DNA from: 66-474 sp036278635
GTDB taxonomy: Bacteria; Pseudomonadota; Gammaproteobacteria; Xanthomonadales; Rhodanobacteraceae
Assembly (NCBI GenBank): GCA_036278635.1
Contig: DASUKQ010000043.1
Location: forward strand, 1-45,724
Reading direction: 5' to 3'
Length of the DNA: 45,724 bases
A program made the translations under genes and the position numbers. Position 1 is the first letter of the stretch, and each line of letters starts with the position of its first letter. This document shows, piece after piece, positions 25,023 to 33,758 of the stretch. The notes under the pieces were generated by a model that was given only the letters and a program-made list of their open reading frames with translations, searched no databases and was not told the DNA's origin.

Positions 25023-25841
25023 TCAGCTTCGCGCAGGGGGCGCGCTGCCGACGCGCCGGAGCGATGGGGCCGTCGCCGCGTCGCGCCTGTGTTCGGGGTC
25101 ATGCACGATGGGCGGTGCGGCGTGCGAGGCCCGGTAGCTGTGCAGGATGTTGCGGTAGTGCACGACGCGCCCGATCGTGTAAAGGGCGATCCGGGTGACA
25201 TCGCGTACCGGGCGGAAATGGCTGGTGCGTGCATCCGCGTGGTAGCGGGTCGCGATCGGCACCGACACGACCTGCATGTCGAGTTCGCGTGCCGCCGCGA
25301 TCAGGAGTGCCGTTTCGAACACGAAGTCCTGGGTCGTGACGTCGGCAAGCTCCACCGCCGCGCGCGGATACCAGCGCTGGCCGCTCTGCGCGTCGACGAC
25401 CGGTTTGCCGCAGCCCCAGCTGATGCCCCAGCTCGCGAAGTCGTTGGCGCAGCGGCGGGCGGCGGGTTGCCGTTCGCGCCCCAGCATGCGTGCACCGATC
25501 ACCACCGCGTGCGGCCATGCCTGCGCGGCGTCCAGCAGGCCGGGGATGTCGGCAGGATCATGCTGGCCGTCGCCATCCATCGTCAACACGCCGCCGGCTC
25601 CGCGTCGCAGCGCCTCGCGGAAACCGGTGCGCAGGGCTTCGCCCTTGCCGCGGCGTTCAGGATGACGGAGCACCGTGACCGGCAACCGCTCCGCGATCTC
25701 CGCGGTGCGGTCGGTTGAACCGTCGTCGACGACGATCACGTCCCGGCAATGCGCCAACACCCCGGTGAGTACCGCGTCCAGCGCGCGTTCCTCGTTGAGG
25801 CACGGGATGACGACGAAGGGGTGGGCGGTGGCATTGCTCAA
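25023..25841 (-). CDS. family 2 glycosyltransferase of the aryl-polyene cluster
   Basis: A 272-residue GT-A fold glycosyltransferase. VVIPCLNEER opens the protein, VVDDGSTDRT binds the nucleotide and the metal motif is DGDGQHDP. The start is TTG 25841, whose last two bases begin the TGA stop of the ketosynthase-like gene (TTGA), with GGAG eight bases upstream. The only nearby ATG (25834) is out of frame. The product resembles dolichol-phosphate-mannose-synthase-like enzymes and the glycosyltransferase part of ApeJ. It probably adds a sugar to the aryl-polyene or its lipid anchor. Confidence 0.85.
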   Translation of the reverse strand: MSNATAHPFVVIPCLNEERALDAVLTGVLAHCRDVIVVDDGSTDRTAEIAERLPVTVLRHPERRGKGEALRTGFREALRRGAGGVLTMDGDGQHDPADIPGLLDAAQAWPHAVVIGARMLGRERQPAARRCANDFASWGISWGCGKPVVDAQSGQRWYPRAAVELADVTTQDFVFETALLIAAARELDMQVVSVPIATRYHADARTSHFRPVRDVTRIALYTIGRVVHYRNILHSYRASHAAPPIVHDPEHRRDAATAPSLRRVGSAPPARS

Positions 25842-26638
25842 GGCGTGATCTCCATGTCCATCGACGTTCCCGCCGACAGCGGCAGGAACAGGCCGGTGTT
25901 GCCGCGGCCCGCCAGCGCGGCCAGCAGCGCCAGCGCGTGCGCGTTGGCCGGATTGTCGCTTGCCACGGCCTGCAAAGCCAACGGGACGGAAACCGGTACG
26001 TCGCCCAGGCCGGGGCGCAACGAAATCCGCAACCGCGGCCCGCCCGCCGGCGCGGGGGCCAACACCATGGCCATGCCGAAGGCGAGGCCGGTTCGGGTCA
26101 TCTCCGCCAGCGGGCCGGTGGAGGCGACGTCGCATGAAGCAAACAGCACGGGCATGCCTTCGGCGCAGGCATACGCCGAAGCTTCCAGCAGCCCCGCGGC
26201 AAAACTCCGGTGGTGCGCGGTCACGGCACTGGATGCCGCGGTACAACCGGCGGCGATCGTCCAATACCCGGCGGGGGCGTTCAGTACCGAGTTGTGGAAT
26301 CGGGTGGGCGACAGTTCGTGCGGCGCATGCGCGAGGGTCTCGCAGACGTAATCGGTGATCGCGAGCTCACCGTACGTGGAGGCGAAGATGCAGGGCAGGT
26401 TGGTGGGATCCGCATCGGCCATCGCGCAAGCCTGCCGCGCAACTTCCACCGCCAGGCGCACGCCGTCGGGCGCGCGGCGACGCTCGGCCGCCGGCAACAC
26501 CTCCGCGGCGGGCTTTTCCGGGGCGTCGTCGGAGAGGCTCCCATTGCCGCGCAGTATCTCGCGCAGCGACGGCCAGTCGGGTGCGCCGCGCAGCCATGCG
26601 CCGATGCCCACAATCCCGACTTGCAGCGAGTCGTTCAT
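25838..26638 (-). CDS. beta-ketoacyl synthase-like chain-length factor (ApeC-like)
   Basis: A 266-residue protein with the shortened ketosynthase fold seen in aryl-polyene clusters. LRGAPDWPSLREIL opens it, then IFASTYGELAITDYVCETL, FHNSVLNAPAGYWTIAAG and AHALALLAALAGRGNTGLFLPL. It lacks the Cys-His-His triad of active ketosynthases, so it is probably the catalytically silent partner that sets chain length, as in type II polyketide heterodimers. The ATG at 26638 overlaps the upstream ketosynthase stop (ATGA), which would ensure equal amounts of the two partners. Role assigned by family and context. Confidence 0.82.
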   Translation of the reverse strand: MNDSLQVGIVGIGAWLRGAPDWPSLREILRGNGSLSDDAPEKPAAEVLPAAERRRAPDGVRLAVEVARQACAMADADPTNLPCIFASTYGELAITDYVCETLAHAPHELSPTRFHNSVLNAPAGYWTIAAGCTAASSAVTAHHRSFAAGLLEASAYACAEGMPVLFASCDVASTGPLAEMTRTGLAFGMAMVLAPAPAGGPRLRISLRPGLGDVPVSVPLALQAVASDNPANAHALALLAALAGRGNTGLFLPLSAGTSMDMEITP

Positions 26639-27888
26639 GCGCCATCCCCACGTGCGAACACGAGGCATGAGTTGTTGCCGCCGAAACCGAACGAGTTGCT
26701 CAGCGCGATGTCGACGGGTCGCCGCTCCGGCTGCAACGCGAGCCATGGCGAGGCTTCCGGCGCGGGTTCGTCGCAGCCGAGGTTGGGCGGCACCAGCCCA
26801 TGCTCGATGGCGAGCAGCGCGAACACGGCTTCCAGCGCCCCGGCCGCACCCAGTGTGTGTCCCGTGAATCCCTTGGTCGAACTGACGCGGGTGCGCTTCG
26901 CGAAGCGGGGCAGAAGTTTCGCCTCGACTTCGTCGTTCTTCACGGTCGCGGTGCCGTGCAGGTTCACGTAGTCGACCCGGTCCGCATCGATGCCGGCGCG
27001 CGCCAGCGCGTCGTCCATTGCCGCGAGCGCACCGCGGCCATCCGGATGCGGCGTGGACATGTGCCAGGCATCGCTGGACTCGCCATGGCCCAGCAGGCGT
27101 GGTGCGTGCGGCGACGCATCGACGCGTTCGAGCAGCGCGAACGCCGCACCTTCGCCGATCGAGATGCCGTCCCGGTGCTGGTCGAAGGGCCGGCACGGTT
27201 GCCGCGACACCAGTTGCAGTGCGTTGAATCCGAACAGCACGCTGTCGCACAGGCTGTCGACGCCTCCAACCAATGCCGCGTCGGCGAGTCCGAGCCGGAT
27301 CAGGCGTTCTGCGGACGCGAACACCTTCGCCGACGACGAACAAGCGGTCGAGATCGTCAGCGTCGGCCCCGCGATGCCGGTGACATCGGCAACGAATGCG
27401 GCGAGCGAATGCGGAGTGTGGATTTCGGGCCGTCGCAGATCGGCGGGGAACCGGCCGTTGTCGAGCCGCCGGTAGGCTTCCTCGGTGGACTCGATGCTCG
27501 CCGTGGACGTGCCCAGCACCAGCGCGGTCCGCGCGGCGCCGTGGCGCGAGATCGCGCCGGCAACGGCCTCCGGCAATCCATCCTGCTGCATCCCGAGCCA
27601 GGCCAGGCGATTGTTTCGGCAGTCCCAGTGCGCAAATTCCGCGGGCAGTATCGTTTGCTCGACTCCCTCGATGCGCCCGATGAAACAATCCAGCGGCGCC
27701 GACGAGAACCCGTTGGCGCGCAGGCCCCCGCGTCCGCCGGAGAATGCTTCGACGTGCGCCGCGACGCCACGCCCGAGGGCCGAGGTGACGGTGTACGCGG
27801 TGACGGCGAGGGGTTCGATGCGCTTGGGCAATGTCTTGGGTCGAAAACGTGCGCGGCCGATCAGTATACGCAAGCATGACCTGCGCAA
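26635..27888 (-). CDS. beta-ketoacyl-ACP synthase, FabF-like (ApeO-like)
   Basis: A ketosynthase with an intact triad: Cys183 in STACSSSAK, one His in NLHGTATVKNDE and the second His in GFTGHTLGAAG. The C-terminal SNSFGFGGNNSCL is also typical. It condenses malonyl-ACP with the growing aryl-polyene chain, with the overlapping downstream gene as its silent partner. The first ATG (27888) gives 417 residues. A TTG at 27831 gives 398, closer to the family, and a -10-like TATACT (27868-27863, minus strand) lies between the two. The shorter start is therefore possible, though it has no clear ribosome site. It is divergent from hemF. Confidence 0.88.
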   Translation of the reverse strand: MRRSCLRILIGRARFRPKTLPKRIEPLAVTAYTVTSALGRGVAAHVEAFSGGRGGLRANGFSSAPLDCFIGRIEGVEQTILPAEFAHWDCRNNRLAWLGMQQDGLPEAVAGAISRHGAARTALVLGTSTASIESTEEAYRRLDNGRFPADLRRPEIHTPHSLAAFVADVTGIAGPTLTISTACSSSAKVFASAERLIRLGLADAALVGGVDSLCDSVLFGFNALQLVSRQPCRPFDQHRDGISIGEGAAFALLERVDASPHAPRLLGHGESSDAWHMSTPHPDGRGALAAMDDALARAGIDADRVDYVNLHGTATVKNDEVEAKLLPRFAKRTRVSSTKGFTGHTLGAAGALEAVFALLAIEHGLVPPNLGCDEPAPEASPWLALQPERRPVDIALSNSFGFGGNNSCLVFARGDGA

Positions 27889-27936
27889 CGATCATTCACA
27901 TTGAGCGGCTGCCGTCGCGCTGTCAGACTTCGCATC

Positions 27937-28842
27937 ATGCATGATCAAGTCGAAAGGGCCGATGCCTGGTTGCGCGGCTTGCAGGATCGCATCTGCCAGG
28001 CTCTCGGGACCATTGATGGCGGTGCGCGTTTCGTCGAGGACGGTTGGGCGCGTGCTGCGGGCGGTGGGGGGCGCACGCGGGTCCTCAAGAACGGCGCGGT
28101 CTTCGAGCAGGCCGGAGTGAACTATTCACGCGTCACCGGCGAAGCGCTGCCGCCATCCGCGACCGCACATCGGCCGGAAATGATCGGACGCAACTGGACC
28201 GCGACCGGCGTGTCGCTGGTGGTCCATCCGGAGAACCCGTACGTACCGACCGCACACGCGAACGTGCGTTATTTCGAAGCCGGCAAGCAGGGCGCGGATC
28301 CGGTGTGGTGGTTCGGAGGCGGTTTCGACCTGACGCCGTTCTATCCCTTCGATGAAGACTGCAGGCACTGGCACGCCATTGCCCGCGATCTGTGCAAGCC
28401 GTTCGGCGACGACGTGTACCCACGTTACAAGAAGTGGTGCGACGAATACTTTTACCTCAAGCACCGCGACGAAACCCGCGGCATCGGCGGATTGTTCTTC
28501 GACGACTTGAACGAATGGGGTTTCGATCGTTGCTTCGCTTTCCTGCAAGCCGTCGGCGACGGCTTTCTCGACGCCTACCTGCCGATCGCCGAGCGCCGCA
28601 AGCACACGAAATATGGCGAACGCGAACGCGAGTTCCAGTTGTATCGCCGTGGCCGCTACGTGGAATTCAATCTCGTTTACGACCGCGGCACCCTGTTCGG
28701 CCTGCAGTCGGGCGGCCGCACCGAATCCATCCTGATGTCGCTGCCGCCGCGGGTGCGCTATGAATACGGCTACGCGCCCGAGCCGGGAAGCGCCGAGGCG
28801 CGGCTTGCGGAATACCTCAAGCCGCGCGATTGGGTGTTGTAG
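27937..28842 (+). CDS. hemF: oxygen-dependent coproporphyrinogen III oxidase
   Basis: A 301-residue cytoplasmic enzyme of haem synthesis that oxidatively decarboxylates coproporphyrinogen III to protoporphyrinogen IX using O2. Family signatures are clear: FEQAGVNYSRVTG, NPYVPTAHANVRYFE, WWFGGGFDLTPFYP, HRDETRGIGGLFFDDLN, YVEFNLVYDRGTLFGLQSGGR and ESILMSLPP. Length matches HemF. The ATG at 27937 begins the conserved region; an upstream TTG at 27901 adds no similarity. No good ribosome site is visible. The TAG stop sits inside a REP-like repeat that begins at 28839. It is not functionally tied to the pigment cluster next to it. Confidence 0.96.
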   Translation: MHDQVERADAWLRGLQDRICQALGTIDGGARFVEDGWARAAGGGGRTRVLKNGAVFEQAGVNYSRVTGEALPPSATAHRPEMIGRNWTATGVSLVVHPENPYVPTAHANVRYFEAGKQGADPVWWFGGGFDLTPFYPFDEDCRHWHAIARDLCKPFGDDVYPRYKKWCDEYFYLKHRDETRGIGGLFFDDLNEWGFDRCFAFLQAVGDGFLDAYLPIAERRKHTKYGEREREFQLYRRGRYVEFNLVYDRGTLFGLQSGGRTESILMSLPPRVRYEYGYAPEPGSAEARLAEYLKPRDWVL

Positions 28843-28913
28843 GAGCGCGCTTGCGCGCGATCGATTTGTCGGAACGTCGGTCCGCCGGCGATCGCCTGCA
28901 CGCAGGCTCCTGC
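28839..28913. repeat. REP doublet (REPIN-like)
   Basis: GTAGGAGCGCGCTTGCGCG at the start of the unit (28839-28864) and its inverted relative at 28888-28913 (GCAGGAGCCTGCGTGCAGG when read on the minus strand) share the pattern (G/C)(T/C)AGGAGC-N-TGCG-N-GCGATCG. Two inverted REPs form one REPIN-like unit. The hemF stop TAG is bases 28840-28842, inside the repeat. Confidence 0.6.
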
Positions 28914-28939
28914 GAGGAGCGTGTGGCTGTTGCAGCCTC

Positions 28940-29026
28940 TAGGTTGGGCTGAGCGACGCGAAGCCCAACGCACATTGTCCACGGACGTTGGGCTTCCCCG
29001 GATGGAGCCCGGGTCAGCCCAACCTA
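28940..29026. repeat. palindromic intergenic element with 13-base terminal inverted repeats
   Basis: TAGGTTGGGCTGA (28940-28952) and TCAGCCCAACCTA (29014-29026) are perfect inverted ends. Internal GAAGCCCAAC and GTTGGGCTTC make a second inverted pair. A longer relative lies at 31244-31399. Confidence 0.6.
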
Positions 29027-29039
29027 CGGTTCTTCCGGC

Positions 29040-30368
<1,329 letters not shown>

Positions 30369-30437
30369 CGGAAAAACTCCTGTGCAACCCGGAGCGTTCC
30401 CAATAACCGCGCTGCAGGTAGATAAAGCAATGTGCGC

Positions 30438-30455
30438 GCTCCGCAGTTGCGGAGC
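30438..30455. other. perfect hairpin upstream of the helicase gene
   Basis: GCTCCGCA and TGCGGAGC form an 8-base perfect stem with a 2-base loop, about 70 bases before the helicase ATG on the minus strand and 150 bases after the stop of the preceding minus-strand gene. It could end that transcript or fold in the helicase leader. No T-run is present. Confidence 0.4.
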
Positions 30456-30607
30456 ACGTGTATGCGCGACGGAAACGAGTGGCGAGGGGCCGGGCGGCGC
30501 AGGCTTCTCGGCTCTGCGGCGGCGGTGATCCACCAGGGAAGTTCGGCCTACGGCGCGTCAAACTGCGCGCAGTGTAGCGGGTTGCGCTTCTGGACGCCAG
30601 CAGCAGG

Positions 30608-31219
30608 TCATGGCGCGCGGCTCGTGGCCTGGCCCCGGGCACCGGTTGCCGGCAGCACGACGAATGTGCGGCCGCTGCCATCGCCGACGTCCCGGTGCGT
30701 TTCCTCCGCGTCTGCCGGCACCGGGAGCGAGAGCCCGGTTGCGTCCTGGCGGGTGACCAACAGCAAGTCGGAGGCTCTCGCGACGAGTTCGCGGGTGGCG
30801 ACGTTCCAGCCCCGCTCCTCGGCGATCGGGTCGAAAAAACTACCGTAGCGGGGTGGGTGGACGTCGATACCCTGATCCGGTCGCAGGCTCTTGGGTTCCC
30901 ACAACATCGTTGCGAAAAGGTCGGGATGGCCGGTGACCCGTTTGGACTTCCTGGCCATTTCGCCATTCAGGCCGTCGAGCAGGTCCCCCTCGACGCCATC
31001 GTCGAATCGGATACGGACAAATTGCTCGTTCTCGCCCGCTGCCCGCCAACAGGCCGCCAAAGGTTGGTCGCTGGCGTCGAGCAGTACGACGACGGACAAG
31101 ACAAGCTTTCTTGCAAGGCCGACGCCGATGGATTTGGTTGGGTGCTTCGCCCAGTCAGGCGGAAAATCGATACCCTGGTAAAACTCGGCGACAACGCGGT
31201 TGGTGGCTACGGTGGCCAT
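30608..31219 (-). CDS. protein of unknown function, 203 residues
   Basis: A soluble-looking protein with no signal peptide or membrane segment and no motif I recognise. It opens MATVATNRVVAEFYQGIDFP and is rich in charged residues; the tail TGARGQATSRAP looks unstructured. The ATG at 31219 has GGGAAA upstream; the open frame goes back to 31279 but through repeat DNA. Codon use resembles its neighbours. The gene lies alone between a repeat element upstream and the helicase downstream, so context does not suggest a function. Confidence 0.65.
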   Translation of the reverse strand: MATVATNRVVAEFYQGIDFPPDWAKHPTKSIGVGLARKLVLSVVVLLDASDQPLAACWRAAGENEQFVRIRFDDGVEGDLLDGLNGEMARKSKRVTGHPDLFATMLWEPKSLRPDQGIDVHPPRYGSFFDPIAEERGWNVATRELVARASDLLLVTRQDATGLSLPVPADAEETHRDVGDGSGRTFVVLPATGARGQATSRAP

Positions 31220-31243
31220 GGGTTTCCCTGGGGCGAGTTTGCG

Positions 31244-31399
31244 CAGGTTGGGCTGGGCGTTTTGTGCGAAGCCCAGCATTCATCGCGAAAGCGACAGGCT
31301 TCCCGGGTGAGGCTTGGGCTCAGTTGTTTGTGCGAACTGCGGCACTCCCTGCCCACATGTTGGGCTTCCGCCGATGAAGCCGGCGTCAGTCCAACCTAC
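31244..31399. repeat. long palindromic intergenic element, relative of 28940-29026
   Basis: The ends read CAGGTTGGGCTGG and CAGTCCAACCTAC, imperfectly inverted, with internal GAAGCCCAGC, GCTTGGGCTCAG and GTTGGGCTTC repeats, so it looks like two nested copies of the element at 28940. The TAG stop of the VOC gene (31396-31398, minus strand) is the first triplet of its right end. Confidence 0.55.
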
Positions 31400-31776
31400 G
31401 CCCATCGATTGGCGTTCTCCGCGAAGTCCGGCCGCTGCACGCGCACCACGCAGAAGCGCTGTCCGCTGGGTGCCTGCATCACCGTCCACCGCTCCAGCTT
31501 CCTGAAAATACGGGCGCCGAGTTTTTCCAGGCGCGCGACTTCTGCGTCGATATCGTCGGTTTCGATGTCGAGGTGCACGCGGCTTTCGTGTTCGACGCGT
31601 TGCAGCTGGACCATCGGCTGGTCCGGCGCCGTCGCGAGCTGGCGATAGTTGCCGCGACTGCCGGGGTGGTCCATGTCCACCGGGCAACCGAGCGCCGCGC
31701 CCCAGAACCGGGCCGCGGCGTCGATGTCGTCGACGTTGGAGTCGATCTGCAGCGAGCACAGGCGTGAGCGGTGCAT
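31396..31776 (-). CDS. VOC (glyoxalase/bleomycin resistance) superfamily protein
   Basis: A 126-residue single VOC domain. The N-terminal CSLQIDSNVDDIDAAARFWGAALG and later HLDIETDDIDAEVARLEKLGA and WTVMQAPSGQRFCVVR follow the paired beta-alpha-beta3 pattern of the superfamily. Metal-ligand candidates (His in HLDIET, a C-terminal acid) cannot be assigned firmly, and many such proteins have no known substrate. It starts in a one-base overlap with the peptidase stop (TGATG), with GGAG five bases before the ATG, so the two genes are coupled. Its stop codon is supplied by the flanking repeat. Confidence 0.82.
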   Translation of the reverse strand: MHRSRLCSLQIDSNVDDIDAAARFWGAALGCPVDMDHPGSRGNYRQLATAPDQPMVQLQRVEHESRVHLDIETDDIDAEVARLEKLGARIFRKLERWTVMQAPSGQRFCVVRVQRPDFAENANRWA

Positions 31777-33527
31777 CAGTGCTCCAGCATTTTCTCGCGG
31801 CGGGCGCGGAACTCGCTGTCCTTGTTCCACTGCGGCCACTGGTCGCTCCCGGCGAGTTCACGCCCGACCTCGTACAGCGCCTGGGTGTCTTCGACAACGC
31901 CGGAGAAATCCCAGTCCGGATCGAAGTTGTCCAGTGGCGTGTGATAGCGGTGCGCGGTGTAGTCGTCGAGCGCTGCGCGGCCGGCCTTGGTGCCGCCGTT
32001 CACCATGTCGTCACCGGTCTGGGTCATCAGCGCCGGCACCCCGGCCTTCGCAAAACTGAAGTGGTCGGAGCGGTAATAGAAGCCGTTCTCGGGGGTGGCG
32101 TCGGGGCTGGCGTAGCGGCCCTGCTGTTTCAGCGCTGCCTTGAGCATGTCTTCCAGTTGCGACTGGCCGTTGCCGATGATCTGCAGGTTTTTGGTGGGAC
32201 CGATGACGTCCATCGCATCCATGTTGATGTCGGCCACGGTCTTGTCCATCGGGAACACCGGGTGCTGGGTGTAATACAGCGAACCCAGCAGACCCGATTC
32301 TTCCAGCGTCACGGCCGCGAACAGCACGCTGCGCTTCGGCGCCGGCTTCTGCTTCGCGAACGCCTTGGCGATTTCCAGCAGCGCCGAGATGCCCGTGCCG
32401 TTGTCGATCGCGCCGTTGTAGATCTTGTCGCCCTTCAGGCTGTCGTCCTCGCCCAGGTGGTCCCAATGCGCGGAATACACGACGACCTCGTCCGGCTTCT
32501 CCGTGCCCTTGATCATGGCGAGCACGTTGTCGGCGCTGCCATGGGCGATCTTGCTGTCCAGCGCAATCGAAGCGGTCGCCTTCAGGTCGACGGGCTTGAA
32601 GCCGCGATGGTCGGCCTCGGCTGCGAGCTTGTCGAATTCGAGACCGGCCTTCGCGAACAGGCGCTGGGCCGCGTCACGCGTGAGCCAGCCGGCGACCGGC
32701 AGGCGCGGACCGGGGTCCTCGCTCTGCGGCAGCGCCAGTTGCGGGCCACCCCAACTGTTCTTGACCACCGACCACGGATAACCCGCCGCTTCGTTGGAGG
32801 TGTGCACGATCAGGCACATCGCCGCGCCCTGGCGCGCGGCCTCCTCGTACTTGTAGGTCCAACGCCCGTAGTAGGTCATGGCCTTGCCCTTGAACAGGCT
32901 CGCATCCTGGTCGCCGAAACCGGGATCGTTGACCAGCACCACCACGGTCTTGCCCTTCACGTCGAGACCCTTGTAGTCGTTCCAGTCCGATTCGGGCGCG
33001 TTGACGCCGTAACCGACGAACACGATGTCGGAATCCTTGATCGCCACGTGCGGTTTGGCCTGCAGGGTCAGCGCGACCATGTCCTTGCCGAAATCGAAGG
33101 TCTGCGTGCCGCCGCCTTCGTCGACGCTGAGCTTGACCGTGTCGGGATTCTGCAGCGTGGTCGAAACCGTCGGCACCTTCTGGAACCACGAGCCGTGATT
33201 GCCGGGTTCCAGGCCCAATTGCCTGAATTGCTCGACGATCCAGTTCTTGGCGCGCTCGCCGCCGGGCGTGCCGGGCTTGCGACCGTCCATCTCGTCGGAG
33301 GAAATGGCCTTGTCGTAGGCACGGAAGCCCTGCGCCGTGATCGCGCTCGAGAACGGTTGGCCGACGGAGGATGCTCCGGCCGCGCTGCCTGCTGCCGCGG
33401 GCGGGGAGACGACGCTGCCCGTCGCGGCCGGAGCGGAGCCGGGGTTGCCGGTGTCCGTGGGGGAGCTGCACGCTGCAACCGCGATGCAAAGCCCTGCAAT
33501 CAGTGCGAACGAAACGTTGCGACGCAT
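31776..33527 (-). CDS. M28-family zinc peptidase, lipoprotein
   Basis: A 583-residue exported peptidase. The lipoprotein signal peptide ends IAVAACSS (lipobox Cys20). A 35-residue Ala/Gly/Ser/Pro linker follows. A protease-associated (PA) domain lies roughly between residues 130 and 320, inserted before the catalytic part. Zinc ligands and catalytic acids of M28 aminopeptidases are all visible: SAHWDHLG, GAIDNGTGISALLE, TLEESGLLGS, INMDAMD and the late YYRSDHFSFAKAGVPAL. AGAGGA upstream supports ATG 33527. It should remove N-terminal residues from peptides in the periplasm or at the cell surface. It is coupled to the VOC gene. Confidence 0.92.
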   Translation of the reverse strand: MRRNVSFALIAGLCIAVAACSSPTDTGNPGSAPAATGSVVSPPAAAGSAAGASSVGQPFSSAITAQGFRAYDKAISSDEMDGRKPGTPGGERAKNWIVEQFRQLGLEPGNHGSWFQKVPTVSTTLQNPDTVKLSVDEGGGTQTFDFGKDMVALTLQAKPHVAIKDSDIVFVGYGVNAPESDWNDYKGLDVKGKTVVVLVNDPGFGDQDASLFKGKAMTYYGRWTYKYEEAARQGAAMCLIVHTSNEAAGYPWSVVKNSWGGPQLALPQSEDPGPRLPVAGWLTRDAAQRLFAKAGLEFDKLAAEADHRGFKPVDLKATASIALDSKIAHGSADNVLAMIKGTEKPDEVVVYSAHWDHLGEDDSLKGDKIYNGAIDNGTGISALLEIAKAFAKQKPAPKRSVLFAAVTLEESGLLGSLYYTQHPVFPMDKTVADINMDAMDVIGPTKNLQIIGNGQSQLEDMLKAALKQQGRYASPDATPENGFYYRSDHFSFAKAGVPALMTQTGDDMVNGGTKAGRAALDDYTAHRYHTPLDNFDPDWDFSGVVEDTQALYEVGRELAGSDQWPQWNKDSEFRARREKMLEH

Positions 33528-33758
33528 GGCGACATCCTCTCGACGACGAATCGCCGAGTGTAACGCCGACGCCGCGATGGCGCAGGTGTCCGCCCGTCGA
33601 AGCGCGTGCACGGCGACTACCATGCGCGCGTTCGTTGCGAAGCGCACATGTGCGTGCGGCTGCCGGTCCGGAAAATCATGGCAGTTGCGTCGCGCACCGG
33701 ATCCGGCGACGTCGAATCCGCGCTTGCATCGGCGCGGATGCCGCCACATGCTGCCCGC

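Noticed and set aside
28940..29026. Insertion sequence
   Set aside because: Terminal inverted repeats are present, but the element is under 100 bases with no transposase, so it is listed as a palindromic repeat.
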